Source: JAAFHN01 sp031421855 (lineage in GTDB: Bacteria; Pseudomonadota; Gammaproteobacteria; Burkholderiales; Burkholderiaceae_C). From it: 40,993 bases of DNA. Below the pieces are notes generated by a model. The model was not told the DNA's origin. It saw nothing but the letters and a program-made list of their open reading frames with translations, and did not search any database. The stretch's first letter is position 1. The number at the start of each line of letters is the position of its first letter. A program made the position numbers and the translations under genes. Of this stretch, positions 9,836 to 17,920 are shown piece by piece. The stretch lies in assembly GCA_031421855.1 (NCBI GenBank), contig JANOPN010000084.1, positions 1 through 40,993 on the forward strand. Direction: 5' to 3'.

Positions 9836-9909
9836 GGGGGAAATTTTGCTCAGTCACACCGATGTGATCAATCTCGGTGCGACGAATCGACAAAAACCGG
9901 CGCAAACGC

Positions 9910-11718
9910 TCAAATTCCTACGTCGACTTCAAATCGCTCACCCCATAGCGCCAACGCGGCCAGCGCGCGCAGCTCGCGGGTGTTATTTTGGACACCGGAC
10001 CGGTGAGACTGCAACAGCTGATCGACCCGCTTGGCATCAAACAGCGCTGCAACCACCTCGCTTGTTTGCAAGGTCTGTTCAAGCCACGCGTACCTCTCGG
10101 CCCTGAACCACTCGCCCACCGGCACGGTGAACATTTGCTTTTTGCGATGCGCCAAATTCTCGCCAATCAGAGGCCCGGCCGCGCGTTTGTACCAGTGTTT
10201 GAGATCACCACCATTCAACTTGGCGTTTGCCGGCGTGCGAAACGCCAGCTCCATCATTCGCCAGTCCAAAAACGGTGCCCTTGCCTCGATGCTGACCGCC
10301 ATGCCCATGCGGTCGGGCTTGACCAGGTTGTTGCCGCAAAGCAAAGCCTGCATATCCAAAAACAATGCGCGGTTCAGCCTGTCCATGTGCCCACATTGCG
10401 CAAACCACGGTGCGGCCACGGCCTCAAAACTGCCGACCCCTGCCAACCGAGTTGCAACTGATGATTTGTACAAATCTCGCTTGGCTTGAGGCGAAAACAG
10501 CGAGATCGATTCAAAGTACGCCCGCTCAAATGCACCGTCCGACAGGTCACCCAAGTCATTTCGCCCAAAAAATTGGGCGTATTTTTCGTAACCTGCAAAC
10601 AACTCGTCCCCGCCGTCACCCGTCAACACAACCTTCACTCGCTTGGCTGCCAACTCGCTCACCCTCAAAGTTGGCATGAACGACGCGTCGCCGTGCGGCT
10701 GGTCGCAGTGGAAGATGCAATGCGCCCATTTGTCGAGCATGTTCAGCTCAGCGACTTCCATTCGGTGGCGGGTGCCAAACCGCTCGGCAGCCTCTTGGGC
10801 AAAGCGCGATTCATCAAAGCGCGGATCGTCAAACCCAATGCAAAAAGTTTCTATCGGTGCTTCGCTGTGGCGCGCCATCAAACCCACCACCGTGCTTGAG
10901 TCAACCCCACCACTCAAAAATGCCCCAAAAGCCACGTCGCTGCGCATGCGAATGCGGGTCGCGTCGTCCAGCACCGACATGAACTCCGCCTGCCAATCGC
11001 CAAAGGGCTGCGCCACCGCGGTTTGGTCGGCCAAATCCCACCAACGCCAAGTTCGCAAACCGCTCGCGTCGGCCCGCAGCACATGGCCGGGCATGACATG
11101 GCGAATGCCTTCAAACGCAGTCCAAGGCGCAGGCACGTAGTTAAACGTCAAATAGTGATCAATGGCCTGCAAATCCATCTTGGCGCGCAGGCCTTGGGCC
11201 TTCAAGTCGACCAAAAGCGTCTTAATTTCAGACGCAAAAGTGAGCCGCGTGCCATCGTCGCGCGCATACAGCGGCTTTTCGCCGATGCGGTCGCGCACCA
11301 AATACAAAGCCTGCTCGCGCGAATCAAAAATCGCCACTGCAAACATGCCGTTCAGCGCCTTCAGCCCGTCAATGCCGTGCCGCTCGTACAACCGCAAAAT
11401 CACCTCGGTATCGCTGTCACTTGTGAACCGAACACCCTGCGCTTTGAGCTCCGCCTGCAACTCGATGTAGTTGAAAATCTCACCGTTTTGCACGACTGCC
11501 ACGCAACCATCGGCACTGACGAACGGCTGATCGCCACCCGCAACGTCAATGATGCTCAAGCGCCTATTACCTAACAGCACACCCGGCGCGGCCTCAGGTC
11601 GAAAAAACCTCCCAGAACCATCAGGCCCCCGGTGGATGAGCGACGCATCAAGCTGCTCCACCAAATCGGCAGAAATAGGCCGTCGCCCGCGATCAAAAAT
11701 GCCGTAAATGCCACACAT
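9910..11718 (-). CDS. asnB: Asparagine synthase (glutamine-hydrolysing)
   Basis: 602 residues. MCGIYG places the nucleophilic Cys2 of the class II (Ntn) glutaminase domain directly after the initiator Met. HRGPDG and NGEIFNY complete that domain. The synthetase domain has the ATP-pyrophosphatase loop FLSGGVDSS at about residues 265-273. It converts aspartate, glutamine and ATP to asparagine, glutamate, AMP and pyrophosphate in the cytosol. Length matches AsnB-type enzymes. Related amidotransferases also work in exosortase or exopolysaccharide clusters, but nothing adjacent supports that role here. Upstream lies the 192-bp gap that carries repeat copy 2. Confidence 0.88.
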   Translation of the reverse strand: MCGIYGIFDRGRRPISADLVEQLDASLIHRGPDGSGRFFRPEAAPGVLLGNRRLSIIDVAGGDQPFVSADGCVAVVQNGEIFNYIELQAELKAQGVRFTSDSDTEVILRLYERHGIDGLKALNGMFAVAIFDSREQALYLVRDRIGEKPLYARDDGTRLTFASEIKTLLVDLKAQGLRAKMDLQAIDHYLTFNYVPAPWTAFEGIRHVMPGHVLRADASGLRTWRWWDLADQTAVAQPFGDWQAEFMSVLDDATRIRMRSDVAFGAFLSGGVDSSTVVGLMARHSEAPIETFCIGFDDPRFDESRFAQEAAERFGTRHRMEVAELNMLDKWAHCIFHCDQPHGDASFMPTLRVSELAAKRVKVVLTGDGGDELFAGYEKYAQFFGRNDLGDLSDGAFERAYFESISLFSPQAKRDLYKSSVATRLAGVGSFEAVAAPWFAQCGHMDRLNRALFLDMQALLCGNNLVKPDRMGMAVSIEARAPFLDWRMMELAFRTPANAKLNGGDLKHWYKRAAGPLIGENLAHRKKQMFTVPVGEWFRAERYAWLEQTLQTSEVVAALFDAKRVDQLLQSHRSGVQNNTRELRALAALALWGERFEVDVGI

Positions 11719-11870
11719 GGTCTCAATTGTCGCGCACGAGCGACGCGTTCACGGTTGCGGGCCACTGCGACTGACCACAAGTCCCCGGCCTTGACTTGCG
11801 CGCAAGGCAGCGCATCTGCGCATAGAAGGACTCAGTCGCTGCAAAACACTCGAATATCGATATATGCATG

Positions 11871-11922
11871 GGAAATCGGCCACTGGTCAACGTATTCATT
11901 GAGTTAGTTGCTATGATTTTTG
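11871..11922 (-). repeat. Dispersed ATAGC repeat, copy 2, overlapping the glycerate kinase stop
   Basis: Read on the minus strand, the core at 11878-11914 runs ATAGCAACTAACTCAATGAA, then TACGTTGACCA. The TAG of its first four bases (11911-11913) is the stop codon of the glycerate kinase gene, and the preceding repeat flank CAAAAATC encodes its last residues. It is co-directional with that gene. Confidence 0.8.
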
Positions 11923-13320
11923 ACTATCTACTTCACCCAACACCCAAATCGCCCGAAAATCATTCACATTTGTGTGTGTTGGCCCGGTGACGACGGTGTC
12001 ACCCAGGGGCTCGAAGAATCCACAGGCGTTGTTGCGGTCTTGGCAGTCCGCCAGCGCGATGCCTGCTGCGCGGGCGCGGGCGAGCGTGTCTGGGGTGACG
12101 ATGGCACCCGCGTTGTCTTCAATTCCGTCGATTCCGTCGGTGTCAGCGGCGATGGCCCACACGTTTGGCACGGCTTGCAAGGCCCCTGCCAAGCCCATGC
12201 AAAACTCACCAGCGCGCCCGCCTCGGCCCTTGGCTGCGCCCGGTTGGCGCGGTCGCAAGGTAACCGTGGTTTCTCCACCCGAGATGATGACGCAAGGCGG
12301 CTCAAATGGGCCATGCCTGGCGGCGGTCGAGCGGGCGATGGCCGCGTGAACTTTGCCGACTTCGCGGCTTTCGCCTTCGATCTCGTCGCTGAGCACGTAG
12401 GCCCTCACGCCTGCATCGCGGGCGGCCTGCGCTGCCGCTTGCAGGCTTTGCATGGGCGCGGCGATGAGGTGCTGGCTGTGGCCGTTGAAGCAGCTCGCGC
12501 CGGGTTTGGGGGTTTCGAGCGCGCCCAGTTCAAGCTGGTCGCGGACGGCCGCAGGGATTTCAATGGCGTAGCGCTGCAAGGTGGCAAGCGCGTCGGCGCA
12601 GGTGGAGGCGTCGGGCACGGTTGGGCCGCTGGCGATGACGCTGAATTCGTCGCCAGGCACGTCGCTGATAGCCAGCGTGACGACTCGCGCGGGCGCGCAG
12701 GCTTTGGCCAAACGGCCGCCTTTGATTTGGCTCAAGTGCTTGCGAACACCATTCATCTCGGCAATGCCCGCTCCGCTTGCCAGGAGCGCGCGGTTGATGG
12801 CTTGTTTGGCGGTTAGATCCAGCCCGTCGCACGGCAAGGTGAGCAATGCTGAGCCGCCACCCGAAATGAGGCACAAGACCAAGTCGTGTTCAGTTAAGCC
12901 TTGGGTGAGCGCGAGCATTCGCGCGGCGGCTTGGTGTCCGGCTGAGTCAGGCACGGGGTGCGAGGCCTCGACGACCTCGATCCGTGTGGGCCAGCCCGGC
13001 TCGCGCTCGCTGGTGTGACCGTAGCGCGTCACAACCAAGCCCGACAACGGTGCCCCCTCGCGGTTGTGTGCTTTGGCGTGCGCGTCCCACAACGCTTCAA
13101 CCGCGTGCGCCATGGCATCAGCGGCCTTGCCTGCGCCTATGACGAGGGTGCGCCCGGCGCGCGGCCCGGTGACTTCAGGCGGAATCGGCAAATGGGCTGC
13201 GGTGTTCGCCAACGGCAAGGCACGGTTCACGGCCACATTGAACAAATGCAACAAAAACTCGCGTGGGTTTGTGTGCGGGTTGGTCGGCGGCGCTGGTATG
13301 TCAAAAAAAGTTGAGGTCAC
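11911..13320 (-). CDS. Glycerate 2-kinase, type II (GckA/TtuD, MOFRL family)
   Basis: 469 residues. Diagnostic segments are GAGKAADAMAHAVE, ISGGGSALL, the ISGGETTVTLRP stretch followed by KGRGGRAGEFCMG, and IAADTDGIDGIEDNAGA of the MOFRL domain. The family phosphorylates D-glycerate to 2-phosphoglycerate; older annotation calls TtuD hydroxypyruvate reductase. Beside purine-catabolism genes it fits assimilation of glyoxylate via tartronate semialdehyde and glycerate, although gcl, hyi and the semialdehyde reductase are not in this window. The start is taken as GTG 13320, with no clear Shine-Dalgarno. The C-terminal SQKS and the stop codon are formed by repeat copy 2, so the natural C-terminus may be altered. 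Confidence 0.85.
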   Translation of the reverse strand: MTSTFFDIPAPPTNPHTNPREFLLHLFNVAVNRALPLANTAAHLPIPPEVTGPRAGRTLVIGAGKAADAMAHAVEALWDAHAKAHNREGAPLSGLVVTRYGHTSEREPGWPTRIEVVEASHPVPDSAGHQAAARMLALTQGLTEHDLVLCLISGGGSALLTLPCDGLDLTAKQAINRALLASGAGIAEMNGVRKHLSQIKGGRLAKACAPARVVTLAISDVPGDEFSVIASGPTVPDASTCADALATLQRYAIEIPAAVRDQLELGALETPKPGASCFNGHSQHLIAAPMQSLQAAAQAARDAGVRAYVLSDEIEGESREVGKVHAAIARSTAARHGPFEPPCVIISGGETTVTLRPRQPGAAKGRGGRAGEFCMGLAGALQAVPNVWAIAADTDGIDGIEDNAGAIVTPDTLARARAAGIALADCQDRNNACGFFEPLGDTVVTGPTHTNVNDFRAIWVLGEVDSQKS

Positions 13321-13370
13321 GGATGCGGCATACAGGGTTAAGTTGAACGATCAAGGCTCACACAAGCCAC

Positions 13371-13637
13371 TCAGATGCCGTGCAGTTTTTCTTGCAACCA
13401 CACCTTGATGAGCGACTGGTACGGTACGTCGCGTGCGTTTGCAGCCACTTTAAGCGAATCGAGCAAGTGTTGGGGCAAGCGCAGCGAAATGGTCTTAGTC
13501 GTTGGTTTTAGATTGGGCAAGGAGACTTTTTTTGCCTTGCTCCAGTCTAGGTGGGCGCCGGAGTCATGCGCCTCCCAGTACGCGCGCTCTTGCGCTTCGT
13601 TTGAAAAAACGGGGGTCGATTCAGTTGGCTTGTTCAT
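13371..13637 (-). CDS. brnA: BrnA-like CopG/RHH antitoxin
   Basis: 88 residues. The C-terminal part, TKTISLRLPQHLLDSLKVAA followed by VPYQSLIKVWLQEKL, is a ribbon-helix-helix DNA-binding fold (strand, then two helices). The N-terminal part, with AYWEAHDSGAHLDWSKAKK, is the toxin-wrapping segment typical of BrnA/CopG antitoxins. Its ATG at 13637 lies inside the 3' end of brnT (17-nt overlap), the usual brnT-brnA gene order. The pair neutralises the toxin and represses its own promoter in known systems; here that is inferred from homology. Confidence 0.82.
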   Translation of the reverse strand: MNKPTESTPVFSNEAQERAYWEAHDSGAHLDWSKAKKVSLPNLKPTTKTISLRLPQHLLDSLKVAANARDVPYQSLIKVWLQEKLHGI

Positions 13638-13920
13638 ACGCGGCGCGCTCCTTGCGATGCATGTCTCGGGCAGATATGACTCTAATTAAGGTGCCCGAAG
13701 CCCTCAACGTGAGCGTGATGTGCAGCAATCGCCCTGCATCGGTACGGCCCAACGCGTGGATGCGAAGCTCGGTTTGGCTGTGGCTGGCATCGTCAAGCAT
13801 GAGCAACGGGGCGTTGAAAAAAACTTGCTCGGCTTCAGCCATTGAGACACCGTGCTTTTCGTTCTTGCGAGCGTTGCCATTGTCCCAATCGAAGCCGGTG
13901 ATTTTGCCAAAATCGATCAT
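13621..13920 (-). CDS. brnT: BrnT-like RNase toxin
   Basis: 99 residues. FDWDNGNARKNEKHGVSMAE is the characteristic BrnT N-terminus (F-x-W-D-x-x-K/R-x-x-x-N-x-x-K-H-x-V). RIHALGRTDAGRLLHITLTL and IRVISARDMHRKERAAYE are the central strands and C-terminal catalytic region of this RelE-fold ribonuclease family. The key features look intact, so the toxin is probably active. It is the first gene of the bicistron. Only 43 bp separate it from the divergent 8-oxoguanine deaminase gene, so the two promoters must overlap. Confidence 0.83.
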   Translation of the reverse strand: MIDFGKITGFDWDNGNARKNEKHGVSMAEAEQVFFNAPLLMLDDASHSQTELRIHALGRTDAGRLLHITLTLRASGTLIRVISARDMHRKERAAYEQAN

Positions 13921-13963
13921 TGACGTATATTACCATCATGTACAAAAATCCATCGCTCGTGTC

Positions 13964-15403
13964 ATGCTGAGCCAGCCAACGCCCCGCCTGACCCTGATAA
14001 AAAACGCCAAGCTGATTGCGACCCAAAACGACGACTTGGGCGAGCTGGCTGGGGCCAGCTTGGTGCTTCGAGGCAACCGAATCGAGTCGATCGTTCTGTC
14101 GAGCGAAGCGTTGCCCGCTGTTGAGGCATTTGACGACGTGATTGACGCGAGCAAGCATTTGGTCACGCCGGGGTTGGTCAACACCCATCACCACATGTTC
14201 CAAAGCCTGACACGGGTGATACCGTCGGTGCAAAACGCCGAGTTGTTTGGCTGGCTGCGGGGGCTATACCCGATTTGGGCGGGGCTGACACCGCAAATGA
14301 TTCACACCAGCACCCAACTGGCTGGGGCGGAGTTGTTGCTATCGGGCTGCACGATGTCGAGCGACCATTTGTATCTCTACCCCAATGGCTGCCGCTTGGA
14401 CGACAGCATCGAAGCCGCGCGCGAGTTGGGCTTGAGGTTTGTGGCCACGCGCGGCAGCATGAGCGTGGGCCAAAGCGCTGGGGGATTGCCGCCCGATGCT
14501 TTGGTTGAGCGCGAAGCCGACATTTTGGCCGACAGCGAGCGGCTGGTGACGCAGCACCACGACGCGGGTTTCGGCGCGATGACGCAGGTCGCATTGGCAC
14601 CGTGCTCACCGTTTTCGGTGAGTGAAGACTTGATGCGGGAGTCAGCCTACTTGGCGCGGCGCTTGGGGGTGCGGCTGCACACCCATTTGGCCGAAAACGA
14701 CCACGACATTGCGTACACCCGAGAAAAGTTTAACTGCACACCCGCCGAGTATGCCGAGCGTTTGGGCTGGGTTGGGCCCGATGTGTGGCACGCCCACTGC
14801 GTCAAGCTCGATGAGCACGGCATCAAGCTCTTTGCCCGAACCCGCACGGGTGTGGCCCACTGCCCGTGCAGCAACATGCGCCTGGCCAGCGGCATTGCGC
14901 CCGTGCGCCGCATGTTGGATGCGGGCGTGCCGGTGGGTTTGGGCGTAGACGGCAGTGCCAGCAACGACTCGGGCCACCTGCTGGGCGAGGCGCGCCAAGC
15001 CTTGTTGCTGGCACGCCTGCGCAAAAGCCTGGAGGCGCCGCAGACATCAGCCAACGGCCAAACCGCATTTGGTTGCGACACCGCGCCCATGGAGATGACT
15101 GCGCGCGCAGCCCTGCGTTTGGCCACACGCGGCGGCGCGGCCACACTCGCGCGCAGCGATGTCGGTCAAATCAAGGCTGGTTTGTGCGCCGACTTGGTCT
15201 TGTGGCGGCTTGATGGCTTGGCAATGGCCGGCGGCGCGGTTCACGACCCGGTCGCGGCACTTGTAATGTGCGCCAGCGCCCATGCCGACATCAGCTTTGT
15301 CAACGGCATCGCCGTGGTTCGCGACGGGCAGTTGACGACCGTCGACGCTGTGCCGCTCGTCGAGCGGCACAACGCCTTAGCGATGAAGCTGGTATCGAGA
15401 TAG
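13964..15403 (+). CDS. 8-Oxoguanine deaminase (amidohydrolase superfamily)
   Basis: 479 residues. VTPGLVNTHHHMFQSLTR carries the first metal-binding His pair. Further metal and substrate residues lie in RLHTHLAENDHD, WHAHCVK, VAHCPCSNMRLASG and GLGVDGSASND. The protein follows the 8-oxoguanine/S-triazine deaminase subgroup throughout, including WLRGLYPIWAGLTPQM and GCTMSSDHLYLYPNGC. The reaction gives urate and ammonia from 8-oxoguanine, which fits the neighbouring urate pathway. ATG 13964 is chosen because the open frame back to 13502 is antisense to brnTA and has no amidohydrolase character. The stop TAG lies at the left edge of repeat copy 3. Guanine deaminase or another aminohydrolase activity is less likely. 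Confidence 0.87.
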   Translation: MLSQPTPRLTLIKNAKLIATQNDDLGELAGASLVLRGNRIESIVLSSEALPAVEAFDDVIDASKHLVTPGLVNTHHHMFQSLTRVIPSVQNAELFGWLRGLYPIWAGLTPQMIHTSTQLAGAELLLSGCTMSSDHLYLYPNGCRLDDSIEAARELGLRFVATRGSMSVGQSAGGLPPDALVEREADILADSERLVTQHHDAGFGAMTQVALAPCSPFSVSEDLMRESAYLARRLGVRLHTHLAENDHDIAYTREKFNCTPAEYAERLGWVGPDVWHAHCVKLDEHGIKLFARTRTGVAHCPCSNMRLASGIAPVRRMLDAGVPVGLGVDGSASNDSGHLLGEARQALLLARLRKSLEAPQTSANGQTAFGCDTAPMEMTARAALRLATRGGAATLARSDVGQIKAGLCADLVLWRLDGLAMAGGAVHDPVAALVMCASAHADISFVNGIAVVRDGQLTTVDAVPLVERHNALAMKLVSR

Positions 15404-15450
15404 TATTATATTGATAGCAACAAATTCAATGAATTCGGTGACCAATGGCA
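15401..15450 (+). repeat. Dispersed ATAGC repeat, copy 3
   Basis: Core at 15414-15450: ATAGCAACAAATTCAATGAA followed by TTCGGTGACCAATGG. The extended left flank TATTATATTG is shared with copy 5, which lies inside a coding region. It begins at the stop codon of the 8-oxoguanine deaminase gene and is co-directional with it. It fills nearly the whole convergent gap. Confidence 0.85.
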
Positions 15451-15454
15451 TATT

Positions 15455-16360
15455 TCATGGTTTTTTTGGCGTTGTGGGTTCAATTGGCACGACTTTGACA
15501 TCACTCATCTCAACCCGGCCTGTCACCTTGCCAGCGATACCGGCTGCGGCCGTGGTTTCAGCGATGCTGTCAAGCATCACGGCATATTGATCCGGCGTGA
15601 AGCAGTTGAACACGTTGGTGGCGGCGCATTTGGGGTCGGCCATTTTTCGGGCATCGAGCCGGTCCACGGTGCGCAGCACCTTCAACGTCTTTGCGTCATA
15701 GACAGTGAAACGCAAATACGCGTACGGCGCGACGTAGTTTTTACTGGTGGTGCGTTTTTGGTCGGGCGTGCGAACGTCTTCGGTGATGTCGATGTCAATG
15801 GCGCTGCTGCCTGACTCATTATCGCCCGCGATGTTGGCCGACTCCAGCGCGTAGATGTATGCGCCGATGCCCCAAAGCTTGTCGCCCATGCGGCTGGTGC
15901 CCGAGTGCTGGTAGCGCGGCGTCACCGCGATGATTTCGTCCCACGCCATTCGCTGCTCAAAGCCTTGCAAACGCTTGAGCAAATCGTCAGACACGGCTTG
16001 AGCGCGCTGACTTTGGCCTAGGCCTTCGATGTCTGCTGCGGGCACCGTGAGCAAAATGCGCTTGGCCCCAGGGTCTACCTGCGCGACCGCACGGTCCAGC
16101 CCGCGCAACACCGAGTAGTTGAGCGCCTGGTCCTTAACCGGTAGCTGCAAGCGACGAAATGGGTCGATGTTGCTTCCGGTGACGTATTTGGCGGCCACCA
16201 TTTGAAACACAGAACCCACTGCAGAGACCAGCGCGTAGGTTTTGGGTGCCGCGCCGGGTACAGGTGCTGCAATGAGCGCGGGTGTGTCGACGGTTTGAGC
16301 GCACAGCGCGCCTGCGGCGACCCAAGTTGAAACAGCGAATAGTTTGTTGAGCACAGTCAT
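15455..16360 (-). CDS. Exported protein of unknown function
   Basis: 301 residues from ATG 16360 (MTVLNKLFAVSTWVAAGALCAQ), a clear Sec signal peptide cleaved around ALCAQT. The frame also opens at TTG 16372, four residues upstream. The mature part is soluble. It contains VLRGLDRAVAQVDPGAKRIL, DEIIAVTPRYQHSGTSRM, IYALESANIAGDN and a C-terminal EMSDVKVVPIEPTTPKKP. The only cysteine pair in the mature protein lies in PKCAATNVFNCFTP. I do not recognise the family. It lies 115 bp upstream of the puuD stop side, in the same strand group as puuD and xdhC, but is separated enough to have its own promoter. A periplasmic role is likely. Confidence 0.6.
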   Translation of the reverse strand: MTVLNKLFAVSTWVAAGALCAQTVDTPALIAAPVPGAAPKTYALVSAVGSVFQMVAAKYVTGSNIDPFRRLQLPVKDQALNYSVLRGLDRAVAQVDPGAKRILLTVPAADIEGLGQSQRAQAVSDDLLKRLQGFEQRMAWDEIIAVTPRYQHSGTSRMGDKLWGIGAYIYALESANIAGDNESGSSAIDIDITEDVRTPDQKRTTSKNYVAPYAYLRFTVYDAKTLKVLRTVDRLDARKMADPKCAATNVFNCFTPDQYAVMLDSIAETTAAAGIAGKVTGRVEMSDVKVVPIEPTTPKKP

Positions 16361-16475
16361 GTGGGCATTCAATGAATTACAGCACCGATTGTCTTCCGAT
16401 CAACGCCAGGGCGATGCTCTTTGCGACGAAGTGCCGTTTTGGTTCCGTGAATGGTCGCTTAAGTCAACTAAACCG

Positions 16476-17756
16476 CTATTTGTCGGCGCGCGCGCCGCCT
16501 TCAAACCAAGCTTTGATGAGCGCACGCTCAGGCTCGGTGATGCCTGTGCTGTTGCCCATGGGCATTTGGCGGGTAACGACAACCTGCTGGTAAACCGCTT
16601 GGGCGTGTTTGGACAGCTCAAGCGTTGAGTCAAGCCGAACGTTCTTCATCTGAACCTGCGCGCCGTGGCAAAGCAAGCAACGGGCCTCGATCACGCCTTG
16701 GACGGACTTAAACGAGCCTTGGGCATCGTTTTTGGTGGCATTTTGACTCTTGGTCATTGAATCCATTGGGTTTGATGCTACAGATTTCGGATCATCAACC
16801 GCGATCGTTGAAACCGGTTTTGGAGCCATCCACACGATGACCATCGCAATCAACACCACGCCCACTGCGGCGAACGGCCACGGATTTTTGGCCCTGCCAT
16901 GGTGCCAACCATGGCGCTGCACAAAGAACTGGCGAATCAAAGCGCCCGCCAGCATCATCAACACCAACACCAGCCAGCGCTGGTCGTGGATGTACAAAAA
17001 GCTGTAGTGGTTAGACAACATCGCAAAAATCACTGGCAAAGTGAAATACGTGTTGTGAACGCTGCGCTGTTTGCCGCGCTTGCCGTGGATAGCGAGCGCC
17101 GCTGAGTCGTAGGGCTGGCCACTGGTCATGGCCGCAACCACCTTTTTTTGCCCAGGGATGATCCAAACAAACACATTGGCGCTCATGGCGGTTGCAATCG
17201 CAGCGCCCACAATCAAAAACGCCGCCCGCCCGGAGAACCATTGGCAAGCCAGATAGCTCATCAAAGCAATCACACCAAACACCAGCCCGCCGACGATCAA
17301 CTCGCCATGCTTGCGAAATCCGAATACGCGGCAAATCAAGTCGTAGAGCACCCAAAACACGACCAAAAAGCCCAAAGCGGCCGCTATGGCCACGTGTGGC
17401 GACCAATCCATCAAGGCACGATCAATCAAGTACGTGCGCGCATTGAACAAATACAAAACCGCAAAGAGCGTGAAGCCGCTGATCCAAGTGGTGTAGCTCT
17501 CCCAGTAAAACCAATGCAGCTTGGTGTGGATCTTTTTCGGAGCCATCAGGTACTTTTGGGGGTTATAAAACCCACCGCCGTGCACCGCCCACATGGCCCC
17601 GTCAACGCCCTTCTCAAGCAAGTCGGGTGACTCGGGTTTGAGCAAGTTGTTATCAAGAAAGACGAAGTAAAACGAGGAACCGATCCAGGCGATGGCGGTG
17701 ATGACGTGCACCCACCGCAACAACAAATTCGCCCAATCCAATAGATAGACTTCCAT
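16476..17756 (-). CDS. puuD: Membrane urate oxidase PuuD with C-terminal cytochrome c
   Basis: 426 residues. The first 310 form the DUF989 (PuuD) membrane domain with about eight helices and conserved His residues: WVHVITAIAWIG, HTKLHWFYWESYTTW, VHNTYFTLPVIFAMLSNHYSF. A flexible linker leads to a class I cytochrome c domain with the haem motif CLLCH at 360-364 and RQMPMGN near 397-403 supplying the axial Met. PuuD converts urate to 5-hydroxyisourate and hands electrons to its cytochrome, not to oxygen directly as classical uricase does. No cofactor-free uricase or HpxO is present, so this should be the urate-oxidising step. A TTGTATACAA palindrome lies 137 bp upstream, between it and xdhC, so it probably has its own GntR-controlled promoter. 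Confidence 0.92.
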   Translation of the reverse strand: MEVYLLDWANLLLRWVHVITAIAWIGSSFYFVFLDNNLLKPESPDLLEKGVDGAMWAVHGGGFYNPQKYLMAPKKIHTKLHWFYWESYTTWISGFTLFAVLYLFNARTYLIDRALMDWSPHVAIAAALGFLVVFWVLYDLICRVFGFRKHGELIVGGLVFGVIALMSYLACQWFSGRAAFLIVGAAIATAMSANVFVWIIPGQKKVVAAMTSGQPYDSAALAIHGKRGKQRSVHNTYFTLPVIFAMLSNHYSFLYIHDQRWLVLVLMMLAGALIRQFFVQRHGWHHGRAKNPWPFAAVGVVLIAMVIVWMAPKPVSTIAVDDPKSVASNPMDSMTKSQNATKNDAQGSFKSVQGVIEARCLLCHGAQVQMKNVRLDSTLELSKHAQAVYQQVVVTRQMPMGNSTGITEPERALIKAWFEGGARADK

Positions 17757-17892
17757 GCGCGAGCCTCATGCCGTGCGACTGGTTCGCCACTGCGGGCGCT
17801 GCAAACCAGCATGGAGTCGCGAACAGGGGTGGCGGTTGCGCAGGCATTGCACAACCATTGCTCACCCGGCGCCGCTGCGACCGTTGGGCAAA

Positions 17893-17902
17893 TTGTATAC
17901 AA
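17893..17902 (-). promoter_or_regulatory. Candidate GntR operator upstream of puuD
   Basis: Perfect 10-bp palindrome TTGTATACAA. In puuD orientation the context is GGGTTGTATACAATTTGCC, so a -10-like TACAAT is embedded in it. It lies 137 bp before the puuD start, just after the xdhC stop. The 12-mer TGTATACAATTT is shared with the sites at 23902 and 28845. It matches the FadR/GntR half-site form TNGT...ACNA. Confidence 0.6.
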
Positions 17903-17920
17903 CCCGTGGGCGACGCTGTT

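Noticed and set aside
11920..12816. 298-residue plus-strand open frame opposite the glycerate kinase gene
   Set aside because: Antisense to a well-supported kinase. It is Gly/Arg/Asp-rich as expected from codon bias and lacks family features.
13502..13963. 154-residue N-terminal extension of the 8-oxoguanine deaminase
   Set aside because: It is antisense to brnT and brnA, which are both intact. The deaminase family starts at ATG 13964.
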